Assembly: GCA_026129185.1 (NCBI GenBank)
Contig: JAHCIO010000017.1
Location: 24,533 to 88,532, forward strand
Length of the DNA stretch: 64,000 nucleotides
Direction: 5' to 3'
Origin: Promineifilum sp019695075
GTDB taxonomy: Bacteria > Chloroflexota > Anaerolineae > Promineifilales > Promineifilaceae
Of the stretch, positions 10,213 through 22,296 are shown piece by piece. The position numbers and the translations under genes were made by a program. Positions within the stretch are counted from its first letter, which is position 1. Each line of letters begins with the position of its first letter. Below the pieces are notes generated by a model, which saw only the letters and a program-made list of their open reading frames with translations, ran no database searches and was not told where the DNA came from.

Positions 10213-11478
10213 TTAAACAACAAGATCATATACCGTTTTTAGCGTCGAGCGAACAGCTTCCCAAGTAGGGGCGACAGGGGGGAGGAGGGGCGCGGGCAGG
10301 CCCTGGTCTTTCAGGCCGCTGGAAGTCATCAGGCAGACGACGGGGCCATCGAAGGGCATGGCCCGCGCCACCTGGCGCAGGCCGGCCAGCGCCGCCGCGC
10401 CCGATAGCTCCGCCCACAGGCCGGCGCGCCCCAATGCCGTCTGCGCCGCCAGCATCTCCGCGTCGCTGACGGCCACGGCGTCGCCCTCGCTCTCGCGCAC
10501 GGCCAGCACGCCGCGGTAGCCGTTGGCGGCGACGACGATGCTGTAAGCCGCCGTGGGCGCTTCCTCCACCTGGGCCACCGGCCGCCCCTGGGCCAGGGCG
10601 ACACGCAACGGCGCGCCGGCGGCCGGTTCGCAGGCGAACAACTGCGGCGCGGGGCCACAGCCGCCCACCTGGGCCAACTCCTTGAAGCCCAGCCAAACGC
10701 CATAGAGCAACTCGGCGTAGGCCGTGGGCACGAAGACGGCCGCCGGCATCCGGTCGCCCAGTTGCCGGTACAGTTCGTAGGCAATGGTCTTATACCCCTC
10801 CGGGCCGAAGGGGTGGCCGGTGTGGGTGGCGGTGATGCTGCTGACGGGGTGGAAGCCGGCGCGGTGGACAAGTTCGGCCATCAGCACGCGCCGCAACGGC
10901 CGGGGCAGCGGCACGACGGCCGCGCCATAGGCCGAGACCATGCGCACCAGATGCGGCTCGGTGCCCTCGGTGATGAACAGGACGCACGGCAGCCCGGCCC
11001 GCGCGGCGTAGGCCGCCGCCGCCGCGCCGTGGTTGCCCGACGAGGCCACGGTGACGCCCGGCGCGCCGCTGAGCACGGCGGCGCTGACGGTGCAGAGGTT
11101 GAGGCGGTCTTTGTGGCTGCCGGTGGGGTTACGGCTCTCATCCTTGATGTACAGTTCGCCGCCGAAGCCGGCCCAGTCGGCCAGGCGCGGCGCGGGCACC
11201 AGCGGCGTGCCGCCCTCGCCCATCGATAGCCCCGGCGCGAGCGGCGGCAGCAGTTCCCCCCAGCGGCGGATGCCGGGGTACGGATCGCGGCCGAAGAAGC
11301 CGGCCGGCAGGCGGGCGGTGTCGTAGTCGAGCGCCAGCGGGTATTGCAGTTCGGCCGTGCTGCTGACCGGACAGCCCTCCACCAGCGGCGGGAAGAGCGG
11401 GAATTGGCGGGTCGGGTCGCCAAGCGAACGCTGGGCGACAGCGAGCGAAGCGGGCGGTGTGGCGGGGGGAACGATCAT
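10213..11478 (-). CDS. Threonine synthase-like PLP-dependent enzyme
   Basis: This 421-residue fold-type II PLP enzyme shows the cofactor lysine in NPTGSHKDR (Lys123), the substrate Asn loop SSGNHGAAAAAYAARAG, and a later LSGAAALAG block. The N-terminal MGEGGTPLV motif is typical of threonine synthase, which makes threonine from phosphohomoserine. Other family members include threonine dehydratase and related lyases, so substrate is not proved; phosphatase coupling is unusual. I start at ATG 11478 with AGGAAA upstream, not at a longer frame. The ATG overlaps the TGA of the phosphatase gene (ATGA at 11475-11478). Confidence 0.75.
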   Translation of the reverse strand: MIVPPATPPASLAVAQRSLGDPTRQFPLFPPLVEGCPVSSTAELQYPLALDYDTARLPAGFFGRDPYPGIRRWGELLPPLAPGLSMGEGGTPLVPAPRLADWAGFGGELYIKDESRNPTGSHKDRLNLCTVSAAVLSGAPGVTVASSGNHGAAAAAYAARAGLPCVLFITEGTEPHLVRMVSAYGAAVVPLPRPLRRVLMAELVHRAGFHPVSSITATHTGHPFGPEGYKTIAYELYRQLGDRMPAAVFVPTAYAELLYGVWLGFKELAQVGGCGPAPQLFACEPAAGAPLRVALAQGRPVAQVEEAPTAAYSIVVAANGYRGVLAVRESEGDAVAVSDAEMLAAQTALGRAGLWAELSGAAALAGLRQVARAMPFDGPVVCLMTSSGLKDQGLPAPLLPPVAPTWEAVRSTLKTVYDLVV

Positions 11479-12008
11479 ACGTTGGTTTCCTGATGTTGCC
11501 GGCGGGCGTGCCACTGCTCCAGGCGGCGGCGATGGCGATCCTCCAGCTTGACCAGCGGCCGGGCCTCTTTCATCATCGTCTGGCAGGCGTCATAGGGTAA
11601 ATCCTGGTGGCGCATCAGGTAGGCCGCCGCCAGCGTGGCCGAGCGGCCGCGTCCCTTGGCGCAATGCACCAGGACGGTGCGCCCGGCGTCGATCTGCGCG
11701 TCGATCCAGTCGGCCCCCTCACTCAAGAAGGCGTCGTTAGGCACGGTGGCGTCCAGCACGGCCAGGCGCTTGTAGGCGATGTCGTGGGCGGCATAGAAGG
11801 TACGGTCGCCCTCGCGCTCGGCGCGCATATCCAGCACGGCGGTGATGCCGTTATCGAGCAGGAACTGGTAGTCGCGGGCGTAGGTCGGCGCGCCGCCCAG
11901 CCAGAGCTGCGGGGCGATGCGGTCGAACCAGCGGTTGCCCTGCACCCGCTCATAGAGAAAGCGGATGACCGGGTAGAATTTGTCGAACAGCCAGTGAAAC
12001 GGATTCAT
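11475..12008 (-). CDS. Dual-specificity protein phosphatase family protein
   Basis: This 177-residue protein carries the cysteine phosphatase P-loop HCAKGRGRSA (Cys116 with Arg122) and an upstream acidic loop DATVPND that can supply the general acid Asp. The order (WLGGAPTYARDYQFLLDNGITAVLDMR, then the P-loop) is that of dual-specificity phosphatases. The first 30 residues are hydrophobic and aromatic but not a convincing signal peptide. Substrates may be phosphoproteins, phosphoinositides or sugars; the sequence does not decide. Start is ATG 12008. It is translationally coupled to the PLP enzyme gene downstream. Confidence 0.85.
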   Translation of the reverse strand: MNPFHWLFDKFYPVIRFLYERVQGNRWFDRIAPQLWLGGAPTYARDYQFLLDNGITAVLDMRAEREGDRTFYAAHDIAYKRLAVLDATVPNDAFLSEGADWIDAQIDAGRTVLVHCAKGRGRSATLAAAYLMRHQDLPYDACQTMMKEARPLVKLEDRHRRRLEQWHARRQHQETNV

Positions 12009-12080
12009 CGCCCGTAAGCATAACGCCGCCGGGCCGGCTTGGCAATGTGGGGGAAGGGGACGGCGGGCAGTGATCAACAA

Positions 12081-12112
12081 GACCTCAGAGGTCTCAGAAG
12101 ACCTCTGAGGTC
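12081..12112. terminator. Hairpin after the P450-SDR operon
   Basis: GACCTCAGAGGTCT (12081-12094) and AGACCTCTGAGGTC (12099-12112) form a 14-bp stem with a 4-base loop. Each arm is itself an odd palindrome (GACCTC-A-GAGGTC). It begins seven bases beyond the minus-strand SDR stop codon and separates two operons. There is no T-run, so termination is plausible but not certain. Confidence 0.55.
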
Positions 12113-12118
12113 TGACCA

Positions 12119-13099
12119 CTAGCCGCGGGCGTCGGCGATGATGCGGTCGAGGAGGGCATCGTAAGCCGAGTCGACGCGCTGCGCTTCGGGGTGGGCGTCA
12201 TACCAGGCGACGATCTCCCGCGCCCCCGCGGCAAAGGGAATCTCGGCGGCGAAGCCGGGCACGATGGTGCGGATCTTGCTGTTGTCGAAAGTGGTGTTGT
12301 GGGCCTTGTCGCCCAGGAGGCTGTCGCCCAGACCGGCGTCGTACGTGGCGATGGTCGTCGAGGGCACGTGGACGAGATCGGCCGTGAGGCCGGCGGCTTC
12401 GGCCAGCAGCCGGGCGATCTCGTTCCAGGTCAGCACTTCGTCAGAAGTGATGTGGTAGGCCTCGCCGATGGCCCGCGGCTCGCCCAACAGGGGCACAAAG
12501 GCGCGGGCGAAGTCGCGGTGGTGGGTCAGCGTCCACAGCGATTCGCCGTCGTCGTGGATGAGAAGGGGCGCGCCGCGCCGCAGCCGGTCGAGAGTCGTGT
12601 AGCCGCCGTGGAAGGGCAGCAGCGTGGCGTCGTAGGTGTGCGACGGCCGGACGATGGTCGCCGGGAAGCCCTCGTCGCGGTAGGTCGCGGTCAGCATCGC
12701 CTCGCAGGCGGCCTTGTTGCGCGAGTACTGCCAGAAGGGGTTGTCCAGCGGCGTGTCCTCGGTGATGGGCAGGCGCTGGGGTGGCTTCTGGTAGGCCGAG
12801 GCCGAACTGATGAAGACGAACTGCCCCACCCGGCCGCGGAACAGCTCCAGATCGACGGCAATATGATCCGGCGTGAAGGCGATCCAATCGACGACGGCGT
12901 CGAAAGTGTGGCCGGCCAGGGCCGCGGCGGCCGAGGCCGGTTCGCGGATGTCGGCCGGCAACACGTGGGCCGCCGCCGGGATAGGCCGGAAGTCCGTCCG
13001 GCCGCGGTTAAGCAAATAGAGGTCGATGCCGGCGTCAACGGCCAGCGCCGTGCAGGCCGAACTGATGATGCCGCTGCCGCCAATGAACAAAACTTTCAT
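12119..13099 (-). CDS. NAD-dependent epimerase/dehydratase (extended SDR)
   Basis: This 326-residue Rossmann protein starts with MKVLFIGGSGIISSAC, an SDR nucleotide-binding loop of the GxxGxxS type. It has the active site Tyr-Lys in YSRNKAACE and the FISSASAYQ strand before it. The C-terminal half (VPGFAAEIPFAAGAREIVAWY) resembles the CSP41-like branch of extended SDRs. Substrate is unknown: nucleotide sugars are common, but the coupling to a P450 would also fit oxidised lipids or natural products. Its ATG overlaps the TGA of the P450 (ATGA at 13096-13099). Confidence 0.8.
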   Translation of the reverse strand: MKVLFIGGSGIISSACTALAVDAGIDLYLLNRGRTDFRPIPAAAHVLPADIREPASAAAALAGHTFDAVVDWIAFTPDHIAVDLELFRGRVGQFVFISSASAYQKPPQRLPITEDTPLDNPFWQYSRNKAACEAMLTATYRDEGFPATIVRPSHTYDATLLPFHGGYTTLDRLRRGAPLLIHDDGESLWTLTHHRDFARAFVPLLGEPRAIGEAYHITSDEVLTWNEIARLLAEAAGLTADLVHVPSTTIATYDAGLGDSLLGDKAHNTTFDNSKIRTIVPGFAAEIPFAAGAREIVAWYDAHPEAQRVDSAYDALLDRIIADARG

Positions 13100-14403
13100 C
13101 GTCGCTTCTCCACCACCACGGGGACGCCCCCGCGCGGCCGTAGGGTTACCAGGGCGTGCCCCTCGATCGGCTCCGACCAGCAGGGGCTAAAGCGGAAGTG
13201 CTGGGTGATCGTGGGGATGATGATCAGGCTTTCCATCAGGGCGAAGTAGTTGCCGATGCACTGCCGCGCGCCGCCGCCGAAGGGGAAATAGGCAAAGCGC
13301 GGCCGGGCCGCCACCAGCTCCGGCGCGAAGCGGTCGGGGTCGAAGCGCTCCGGGTCGGGCCAGAAGTCCGGCCGGCGGTGGATGGTATAGGGACTCATGG
13401 CCACAATCGCCCCGGCGGGGATGTCGTAGCCGCCAATGACGTCGTCGGCCAGCGCCCGGCGGCTGATCGACCAGGCCGAAGGGTAGAGGCGCATGGCCTC
13501 TTGCACGACGCGGTCGGTGTAGACCAGCCGCGGGAAGTCGGCCATCGCCGGCGCGGCCCCGCCCAGCGTGTCTACCTCGGCTTCCAGCCGCGCGACGACC
13601 TGCGGCGACTGGGCCAGCAGATACCACGTCCAACTGAGGGTGTTGGCCGTCGTCTCATGGCCGGCCACCAGCAGGGTCATGACCTCGTCGCGCACCTGCC
13701 GGTCGGGCATGGCGCTGCCGTCCTCGTAGCGGGCGTTGAGGAGCATCGTCAGCAGATCGTCGCGCTGGCGCTCCGGGTGGGCGCGGCGCTCGTCGATGAT
13801 GGCAAAGACGATGGCGTCCAGTAGCTCCATCGCCTCGCGTACCTTGCGGTGGCGGGGCTTGCCGATGGTCACCATCGTGTCCATCGCCTCGCCGATGTCG
13901 TCGGCCCGGTCGCTGATGTCGTAGCCGAAGAGGGCCTGGGTGACGATGTCGAGCGTCAGGCGCATCATCTCGCGGGCCATGTCCACCGGCTGGCCCGGCG
14001 GAACGGCCGCCAGCCGTTCAACGGTGCGATGGGTGGCGTCGATCATCAGCTGGGCGAAGGCGGGCAGGCTCCGGCGGTGGAAAGCGGGCTGGATGAGCCG
14101 CCGCTGCTCGCGCCAGAGCGGGTTCTCGCTGGTCAGCAACCCCTGCCCGGTCAGCGACTCCAGCATGTATTTGTTGAGGTAGGTGTCCTTGTTGTAGTGC
14201 TGTCCGTTGGTCTGCAAGACGTGCTGGACGTAGTCGGGGTGATTGATAAGGTAAGCCGGCTCCACGGTGGAGCGATATTGCACGATGTCGCCGTAGGTCT
14301 CCGTCAGCCAGACGAAGAACCGCAGCGGGTTGCGAATCTCCTCGCGGCCGCCGCTGGCGCTGGGCGGGTGCTTCCTGCCATCTTGAACTGTCTCAACTGC
14401 CAT
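13096..14403 (-). CDS. Cytochrome P450
   Basis: The 435-residue protein is a soluble cytochrome P450. The heme loop FGGGARQCIGNYFALME places Cys382 as the axial ligand; AGHETT (247-252) is the I-helix oxygen-activating motif; EAMRLYP contains the ExxR pair; and FDPDRF precedes the heme loop. The N-terminal order (NPLRFFVWLTETYGDIVQYR) and overall pattern resemble bacterial CYP102/CYP4-like fatty acid or terpenoid hydroxylases. No ferredoxin or reductase gene is adjacent, so electron partners must lie elsewhere. AGGAGG is eight bases before ATG 14403. It is coupled to the SDR gene downstream. Substrate not known. Confidence 0.93.
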   Translation of the reverse strand: MAVETVQDGRKHPPSASGGREEIRNPLRFFVWLTETYGDIVQYRSTVEPAYLINHPDYVQHVLQTNGQHYNKDTYLNKYMLESLTGQGLLTSENPLWREQRRLIQPAFHRRSLPAFAQLMIDATHRTVERLAAVPPGQPVDMAREMMRLTLDIVTQALFGYDISDRADDIGEAMDTMVTIGKPRHRKVREAMELLDAIVFAIIDERRAHPERQRDDLLTMLLNARYEDGSAMPDRQVRDEVMTLLVAGHETTANTLSWTWYLLAQSPQVVARLEAEVDTLGGAAPAMADFPRLVYTDRVVQEAMRLYPSAWSISRRALADDVIGGYDIPAGAIVAMSPYTIHRRPDFWPDPERFDPDRFAPELVAARPRFAYFPFGGGARQCIGNYFALMESLIIIPTITQHFRFSPCWSEPIEGHALVTLRPRGGVPVVVEKRR

Positions 14404-14530
14404 GACAAGCCTCCTGTCAACGATCGCCAGTCGTTGCGCTGAGCGGTTGGGCCGAACGACCTGCTCCCTCTACGCACAAACCGAAGGCCGGGTCGCGCCC
14501 TTGTCGCCGGCTACTCGACCAGCCGACAAG

Positions 14531-14558
14531 TTTCCCGGCCAAAGAATTGGGCTATAAT
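14531..14558 (+). promoter_or_regulatory. Probable promoter of acnA
   Basis: A perfect TATAAT lies at 14553-14558, with a weak TTTCCC 16 bases upstream. It leaves a leader of about 105 bases before acnA. Apart from this I see nothing else in the 14404-14670 gap. Confidence 0.45.
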
Positions 14559-14670
14559 TGCCTCGCTTCTATCATAGCATAGACAGCGCGATGCCCGTAA
14601 CAGGCAGGATTATACAACGTTCGTCTGTGCGCGGGCGCGGAAGCGCACAGCGACAAGACCGAGGTACACC

Positions 14671-17367
<2,697 letters not shown>

Positions 17368-17384
17368 ACGACCGAGGAGCGAGC

Positions 17385-18599
<1,215 letters not shown>

Positions 18600-18646
18600 T
18601 CGCCCTCGCACAATGCACTCATCATTTGAATGACAAGGAGACAATC

Positions 18647-18826
18647 ATGAACCACGATCACGACATGGAACCCGACATGCTGGCCGAGACCGAGATGTTT
18701 GCCATCTGGCGCAACGAGGAGGAAGACGGCTACATGTATCACCTCGAATTGGGCGGGGTGACGCTGCATATGACCCCGGAAGAATGGGAGGAGTTGGTTC
18801 TACTGGTTCGTCAGGCCTCGGCCTAA
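18647..18826 (+). CDS. Small acidic conserved-looking protein
   Basis: This 59-residue protein is strongly acidic, with a Met/Asp/Glu/His-rich first 15 residues (MNHDHDMEPDMLAETEMFA). A compact pattern of strands and helix follows (WRNEEEDGYMYHLELGG, then MTPEEWEELVLLVRQA). AAGGAGA at six-base spacing marks the start. I do not recognise a family. It lies four bases before radC on the same strand and may be translated from the same message. Confidence 0.7.
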   Translation: MNHDHDMEPDMLAETEMFAIWRNEEEDGYMYHLELGGVTLHMTPEEWEELVLLVRQASA

Positions 18827-18830
18827 GACG

Positions 18831-19556
18831 ATGACCGCCGTGAAAGTCGGCGACGGCTCGGCCATCTATGTCCCGATGATTCGGGACATGGCCGACACGG
18901 ATCGACCGCGTGAGCGCCTCATCCAGAGCGGAGCCGAGGCGCTTTCGACGGCCGAACTGTTGGCCATTGTGATCCGCAGCGGGCTAGCGGGCGAGAATGT
19001 TCTGCGCCTGGCCGAGCGGCTGCTCATCCAATTCGACCACCTGCCCGGCCTGGCGCGGGCCAGCGTGACGGAGTTAACCACCGTCAACGGCATTGGCCCG
19101 GCCAAGGCGGCGGAGATCAAGGCGGCGCTGGAGATCGGCCGGCGGCTGGTAGCCAGCGCGCCGGAGGAACGGCCGCGCGTCACCACGCCCGACGACGCCT
19201 TTCATCTGCTTAAGTCGGAGATGATGTTCCAGGAGCAGGAGCATCTGCGGCTCATCCTGCTGGACACGCGCAACAGCGTCCTGCGCACGCCGACGCTCTA
19301 CGTCGGCAGCCTCAACACCTCGGTCGTGCGCGTCGGCGAGCTGTTCCGTGCCGCCATCCGCGAGAACGCCGCCGCGCTCATCGTCGCCCACAACCACCCC
19401 TCCGGCGACCCGGCCCCCTCGCCGGAAGACATCAACGTGACCCGGCAGATCGTCCAGGCGGGCAAATTGCTCGACGTGGCCGTGCTTGACCACATCATCA
19501 TCGGTCACGGCCGGTTTGTGTCGCTGAAGCAGCGAGGATTGGGCTTCGACCGCTAG
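18831..19556 (+). CDS. radC: RadC family JAB-domain protein
   Basis: This 241-residue protein has the RadC layout: an N-terminal helical part with a helix-hairpin-helix signature (TVNGIGPAKAAEIKAALEIGRR) and a C-terminal JAB1/MPN+ metalloprotease-like domain with HNHPSGDPAPSPED as zinc motif. The family was once linked to DNA repair, but the E. coli evidence was withdrawn; its actual role is unresolved. The N-terminal RERLIQSGAEALSTAELLAI block confirms the family. ATG 18831 is four bases after the preceding small gene. Confidence 0.92.
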   Translation: MTAVKVGDGSAIYVPMIRDMADTDRPRERLIQSGAEALSTAELLAIVIRSGLAGENVLRLAERLLIQFDHLPGLARASVTELTTVNGIGPAKAAEIKAALEIGRRLVASAPEERPRVTTPDDAFHLLKSEMMFQEQEHLRLILLDTRNSVLRTPTLYVGSLNTSVVRVGELFRAAIRENAAALIVAHNHPSGDPAPSPEDINVTRQIVQAGKLLDVAVLDHIIIGHGRFVSLKQRGLGFDR

Positions 19557-19563
19557 GCGCAGT

Positions 19564-20832
19564 CTACTCGACGATGAGGGCCACGTCCGACACCTCCGTC
19601 GTGAAGGTGTGGCCCGACCCCACCAGCGTCACGCTCTCGATGTAGCGCGGCGGCAGGAAGCCCTGCACGGCCAATTCCTGGATGAGATCGGCATCGTAGA
19701 AGAAGAATTGCCCCAAGGGCACGCGCTCGTGGGGCCGCTGGACAACGGCACAGGAGATGCACGCGCCCGGCGTCAGATTGTCGTCAATCGCCCCCTGGGC
19801 GAAGAAGCCGTGCTGCCAGACGCGGCTGACGCCACTATCGTCAATGTAGTTGATGATGACAAACAGCGGGCACTCGCTACCCTGCACGCCACACACGCCC
19901 AGGCTCTGCGTCACAATCCGTAGCGTGGCCGACAGGCGCAACGAGTCGTAGCCGGACACGTCCTGGTTGATCGACTGTGTCACACGCACGTCGGCATGGC
20001 CGAGGCCTTCACGGGTGAAGCGCAACACCGGGTTGCGGCCGATGGCGGTGACGCTCGTCTCCCCCCTGGGCTGGTCGGTCAGTTCCACCTGCCAGGCGAA
20101 CGAGGCCCAGTTGTCGAGGCCCTCGCTGAAATCGCCGTTGCGGACGAGGTCGCGGGCCGGGTCGAGCGGGCCGGTCGGCGGCGCGCCGGCGGCGATCTCG
20201 ACGCGCTCCCCCTGGCTGATGGTCAACGTCTCGCCCATCGCCGACACGACGGCCGCGCCCTCGCTCTGGACGGTGATCTGCGTCGCGTCGCTGCTTACTT
20301 CGATGGTGTAGCGGCCGGGGTCGCGGATGTCGGCCGTGCCCTGGGGCGTGGTCAGGGTCATGCTCACCGGCCGCCCCTCGAAGGGGGGCAGGAAGAAGCG
20401 CGCCTGCCCGGCCTGCACCTCCAGCGCGAGCACAAATGACTGGTCGCTGCGCCGGAAACGGGGCGCGGTGGCCTGGGCCAGGCGGGCGGTCGAGTTGCCG
20501 GAGAGTTGCAGCACGGCCAGCGGCTCGTCCACGTCCGGCGGCATGACGTTGATGAGAGCGGAGGCGGTCGTGTCCGTCTGGATGGTCGTCGCCCCCTCAA
20601 CCGACTGCGGCGGCTCGCCGACGAGCACGGCCCGACGCGGCCCGTTGTCGGCGTTGATGCCCACCGTGCCCTGGTTGGCCTGGACGGTGATGTCCAGCGG
20701 TTGGGTGGCGTTCTGCAGGAAGGCGCTCAGGCTCAGCGGCGCGGCCACGCCCAGGAAGAGGCAGACGAAGAAGCTGCCGAAGAGGATGAGCCAGGCCAGG
20801 CGCTGCCGGCTAAAGCGATGGCCGTCGGTCAT
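19564..20832 (-). CDS. FecR-like membrane-anchored protein
   Basis: This 422-residue protein has one membrane segment near its N-terminus (about residues 12-35) and a large outer part. Residues 40-220 look like a FecR-type beta domain (TTASALINV, VSMTLTTPQGTADIRDPGRYTIEV, LTISQGERVEI), here without any sigma factor gene nearby. The second half (LVRNGDFSEGLDNWASFAW and later LRLSATLRI) resembles a carbohydrate-binding or discoidin-like jelly roll. A surface-anchored binding protein is inference. Its ATG overlaps the TGA of acyP (ATGA). It converges on radC with a gap of only seven bases. Confidence 0.6.
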   Translation of the reverse strand: MTDGHRFSRQRLAWLILFGSFFVCLFLGVAAPLSLSAFLQNATQPLDITVQANQGTVGINADNGPRRAVLVGEPPQSVEGATTIQTDTTASALINVMPPDVDEPLAVLQLSGNSTARLAQATAPRFRRSDQSFVLALEVQAGQARFFLPPFEGRPVSMTLTTPQGTADIRDPGRYTIEVSSDATQITVQSEGAAVVSAMGETLTISQGERVEIAAGAPPTGPLDPARDLVRNGDFSEGLDNWASFAWQVELTDQPRGETSVTAIGRNPVLRFTREGLGHADVRVTQSINQDVSGYDSLRLSATLRIVTQSLGVCGVQGSECPLFVIINYIDDSGVSRVWQHGFFAQGAIDDNLTPGACISCAVVQRPHERVPLGQFFFYDADLIQELAVQGFLPPRYIESVTLVGSGHTFTTEVSDVALIVE

Positions 20833-21119
20833 ACGTGGCGAACCTGGAAATCGGTGAAGGCTCCGCTGGCATCCGTCCACACGCTATCGACGCGCTCGAC
20901 GCGGGCCGAAGGGGAGCCGCGATGCAGGAAGGCCAACAGTTGGCGCAACGACTCTTCCGGCCCCTCGGCGACGACGCGCACCGTGCCGTCAGGCTGGTTA
21001 GCGACCCAGCCCACCAGGCCCAGACGCAGCGCTGTCTGCCAGGTGTATTGTCGGAAGTAGACCCCCTGCACGAGACCGTGGACGGTAGCCTCCAAGCAAG
21101 ACGGTGGCGGCGATGACAT
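20829..21119 (-). CDS. acyP: Acylphosphatase
   Basis: This 96-residue protein has the acylphosphatase signatures: VHGLVQGVYFRQYTWQTA with the substrate-binding Arg, and GWVANQPDGTVRVVAEG with the catalytic Asn. It hydrolyses the acyl-phosphate bond of molecules such as acetyl phosphate or 1,3-bisphosphoglycerate in the cytoplasm. The usual length is about 90 residues. I start at ATG 21119: the longer upstream frame lacks family similarity and crosses a TATAAT at 21127-21132 that is only seven bases from the ATG, which suggests leaderless translation. It is coupled to the FecR-like gene by ATGA. Confidence 0.92.
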   Translation of the reverse strand: MSSPPPSCLEATVHGLVQGVYFRQYTWQTALRLGLVGWVANQPDGTVRVVAEGPEESLRQLLAFLHRGSPSARVERVDSVWTDASGAFTDFQVRHV

Positions 21120-21126
21120 GAAGGGA

Positions 21127-21132
21127 ATTATA
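21127..21132 (-). promoter_or_regulatory. -10 box for leaderless acyP
   Basis: Minus-strand TATAAT ends seven bases before the acyP ATG, so transcription should begin at or next to the start codon. No ribosome site is present, and no good -35 is seen. Confidence 0.5.
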
Positions 21133-21168
21133 GCGCGGTCGGCGGGTTCGGCTATCGTTGGGCCACTA

Positions 21169-21223
21169 GTAGCACAGCCTGTCAGGCTGTCTTCGCCGGC
21201 CACAGCCTGACAGGCTGGGCTAC
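21169..21223. repeat. Inverted repeat family R1 (CAGCCTGTCAGGCTG), copy 1
   Basis: Arms 21169-21190 (gtagcacagcctgtcagg...) and 21202-21223 are near reverse complements, with an 11-base spacer. A second copy is at 31671-31725. Both are intergenic. Confidence 0.75.
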
Positions 21224-21249
21224 AGAAACCCTGTCTAGCGGTCGGCGGT

Positions 21250-22296
21250 CTACCCCGCCAGCCCACGCAGAATGCGGCCGGGCAGACGCGGGCCGGCGTA
21301 GATGAGGCCGCTGTAGAGCTGCACGACGGCCGCGCCCGCGTCCAGCTTCTCGCGCGCGTCGTCGGCCGAGGCGATGCCGCCCACACCGATGATGGGCAGC
21401 GCCCCGCCCGTCCGGTGGTGAATGGCGGCGATCAGCTCGGTACTGCGGGCGCGCAATGGCCGGCCGCTCAGCCCGCCTGTTTCGGTCGCCCGCGGGTCGC
21501 GTAGCCCATCGCGGGCCAGCGTCGTGTTGGTGGCGATGACGCCGGCCACCCCGGCGGCCGTCAGCGCTGCCAGAACCTCGTCCAGTTCCTCCCCGCTCAG
21601 GTCGGGAGCGATCTTGACCCACAACGGCTTAGGCAGGCTGCCGGTTCGCGCCGCCAGGGCGCGGCTCTCGGCCATCAGCGCGGCCAGCAGGCTCTCCAGA
21701 TGGCGCCCGCCCTGCAACGCGCGCAATCCAGGTGTGTTGGGCGAACTGATGTTGACGGCCAGGTAGTCGGCCAGCTCGTAGACAGCGCGCATGACGGCCA
21801 CGTAATCGTCCGCGGCGTTTTCCAAGGGCGTCTCCTTCTGCTTGCCCAGGCTGACGCCGAGCACGTAGTCGCGCGGCCGGGCTGAGAGGGCGCGCAGGCG
21901 GGGCACGGCCGCAACCACGCCGCCGTTGGGGAAGCCCATACGGTTGATGAGCGCCGCGTCGGCCGGCAAGCGGAAGATGCGCGGCCGGGGGTTGCCCGCC
22001 TGCGGCCGGGGTGTCAGCGTGCCCACCTCGACGTGGCCAAAGCCCAGCGCCGCCAACCCGGCAACCACGCGCGCGTCCTTGTCGAAGCCGGCGGCCATGC
22101 CCAGCGGGTTGGGGAAGCGCAGCGGGCCGATCTGCACCGGCAGCGCCGGCAACCGGCCGGCAATGCGCCGCAGCGCCAGGCGGCCGGCGGGCGTGGCCTG
22201 CGCCAGGGTCAGGGCAGCCAGGGTGCGCTCGTGGGCCGTCTCCGGGTCGAAACGCTTGAAGACGGGAAAGAGCAGTTGGGTGTAGAGATCAGCCAT
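21250..22296 (-). CDS. pyrD: Dihydroorotate dehydrogenase (quinone), class 2
   Basis: PyrD oxidises dihydroorotate to orotate in pyrimidine synthesis. The 348-residue protein has the class 2 N-terminal extension (MADLYTQLLFPVFKRFDPETAH) that contacts the membrane and quinone. It shows the FMN barrel with NPLGMAAGFDK, the catalytic Ser in NISSPNTPGLR, and the flavin-phosphate site GVGGIASADDA. Its ATG lies eight bases inside the end of glpD, so it is the last gene of the fadR-flavoprotein-glpD-pyrD unit, although pyrimidine synthesis has no obvious link to that cluster. Confidence 0.95.
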   Translation of the reverse strand: MADLYTQLLFPVFKRFDPETAHERTLAALTLAQATPAGRLALRRIAGRLPALPVQIGPLRFPNPLGMAAGFDKDARVVAGLAALGFGHVEVGTLTPRPQAGNPRPRIFRLPADAALINRMGFPNGGVVAAVPRLRALSARPRDYVLGVSLGKQKETPLENAADDYVAVMRAVYELADYLAVNISSPNTPGLRALQGGRHLESLLAALMAESRALAARTGSLPKPLWVKIAPDLSGEELDEVLAALTAAGVAGVIATNTTLARDGLRDPRATETGGLSGRPLRARSTELIAAIHHRTGGALPIIGVGGIASADDAREKLDAGAAVVQLYSGLIYAGPRLPGRILRGLAG

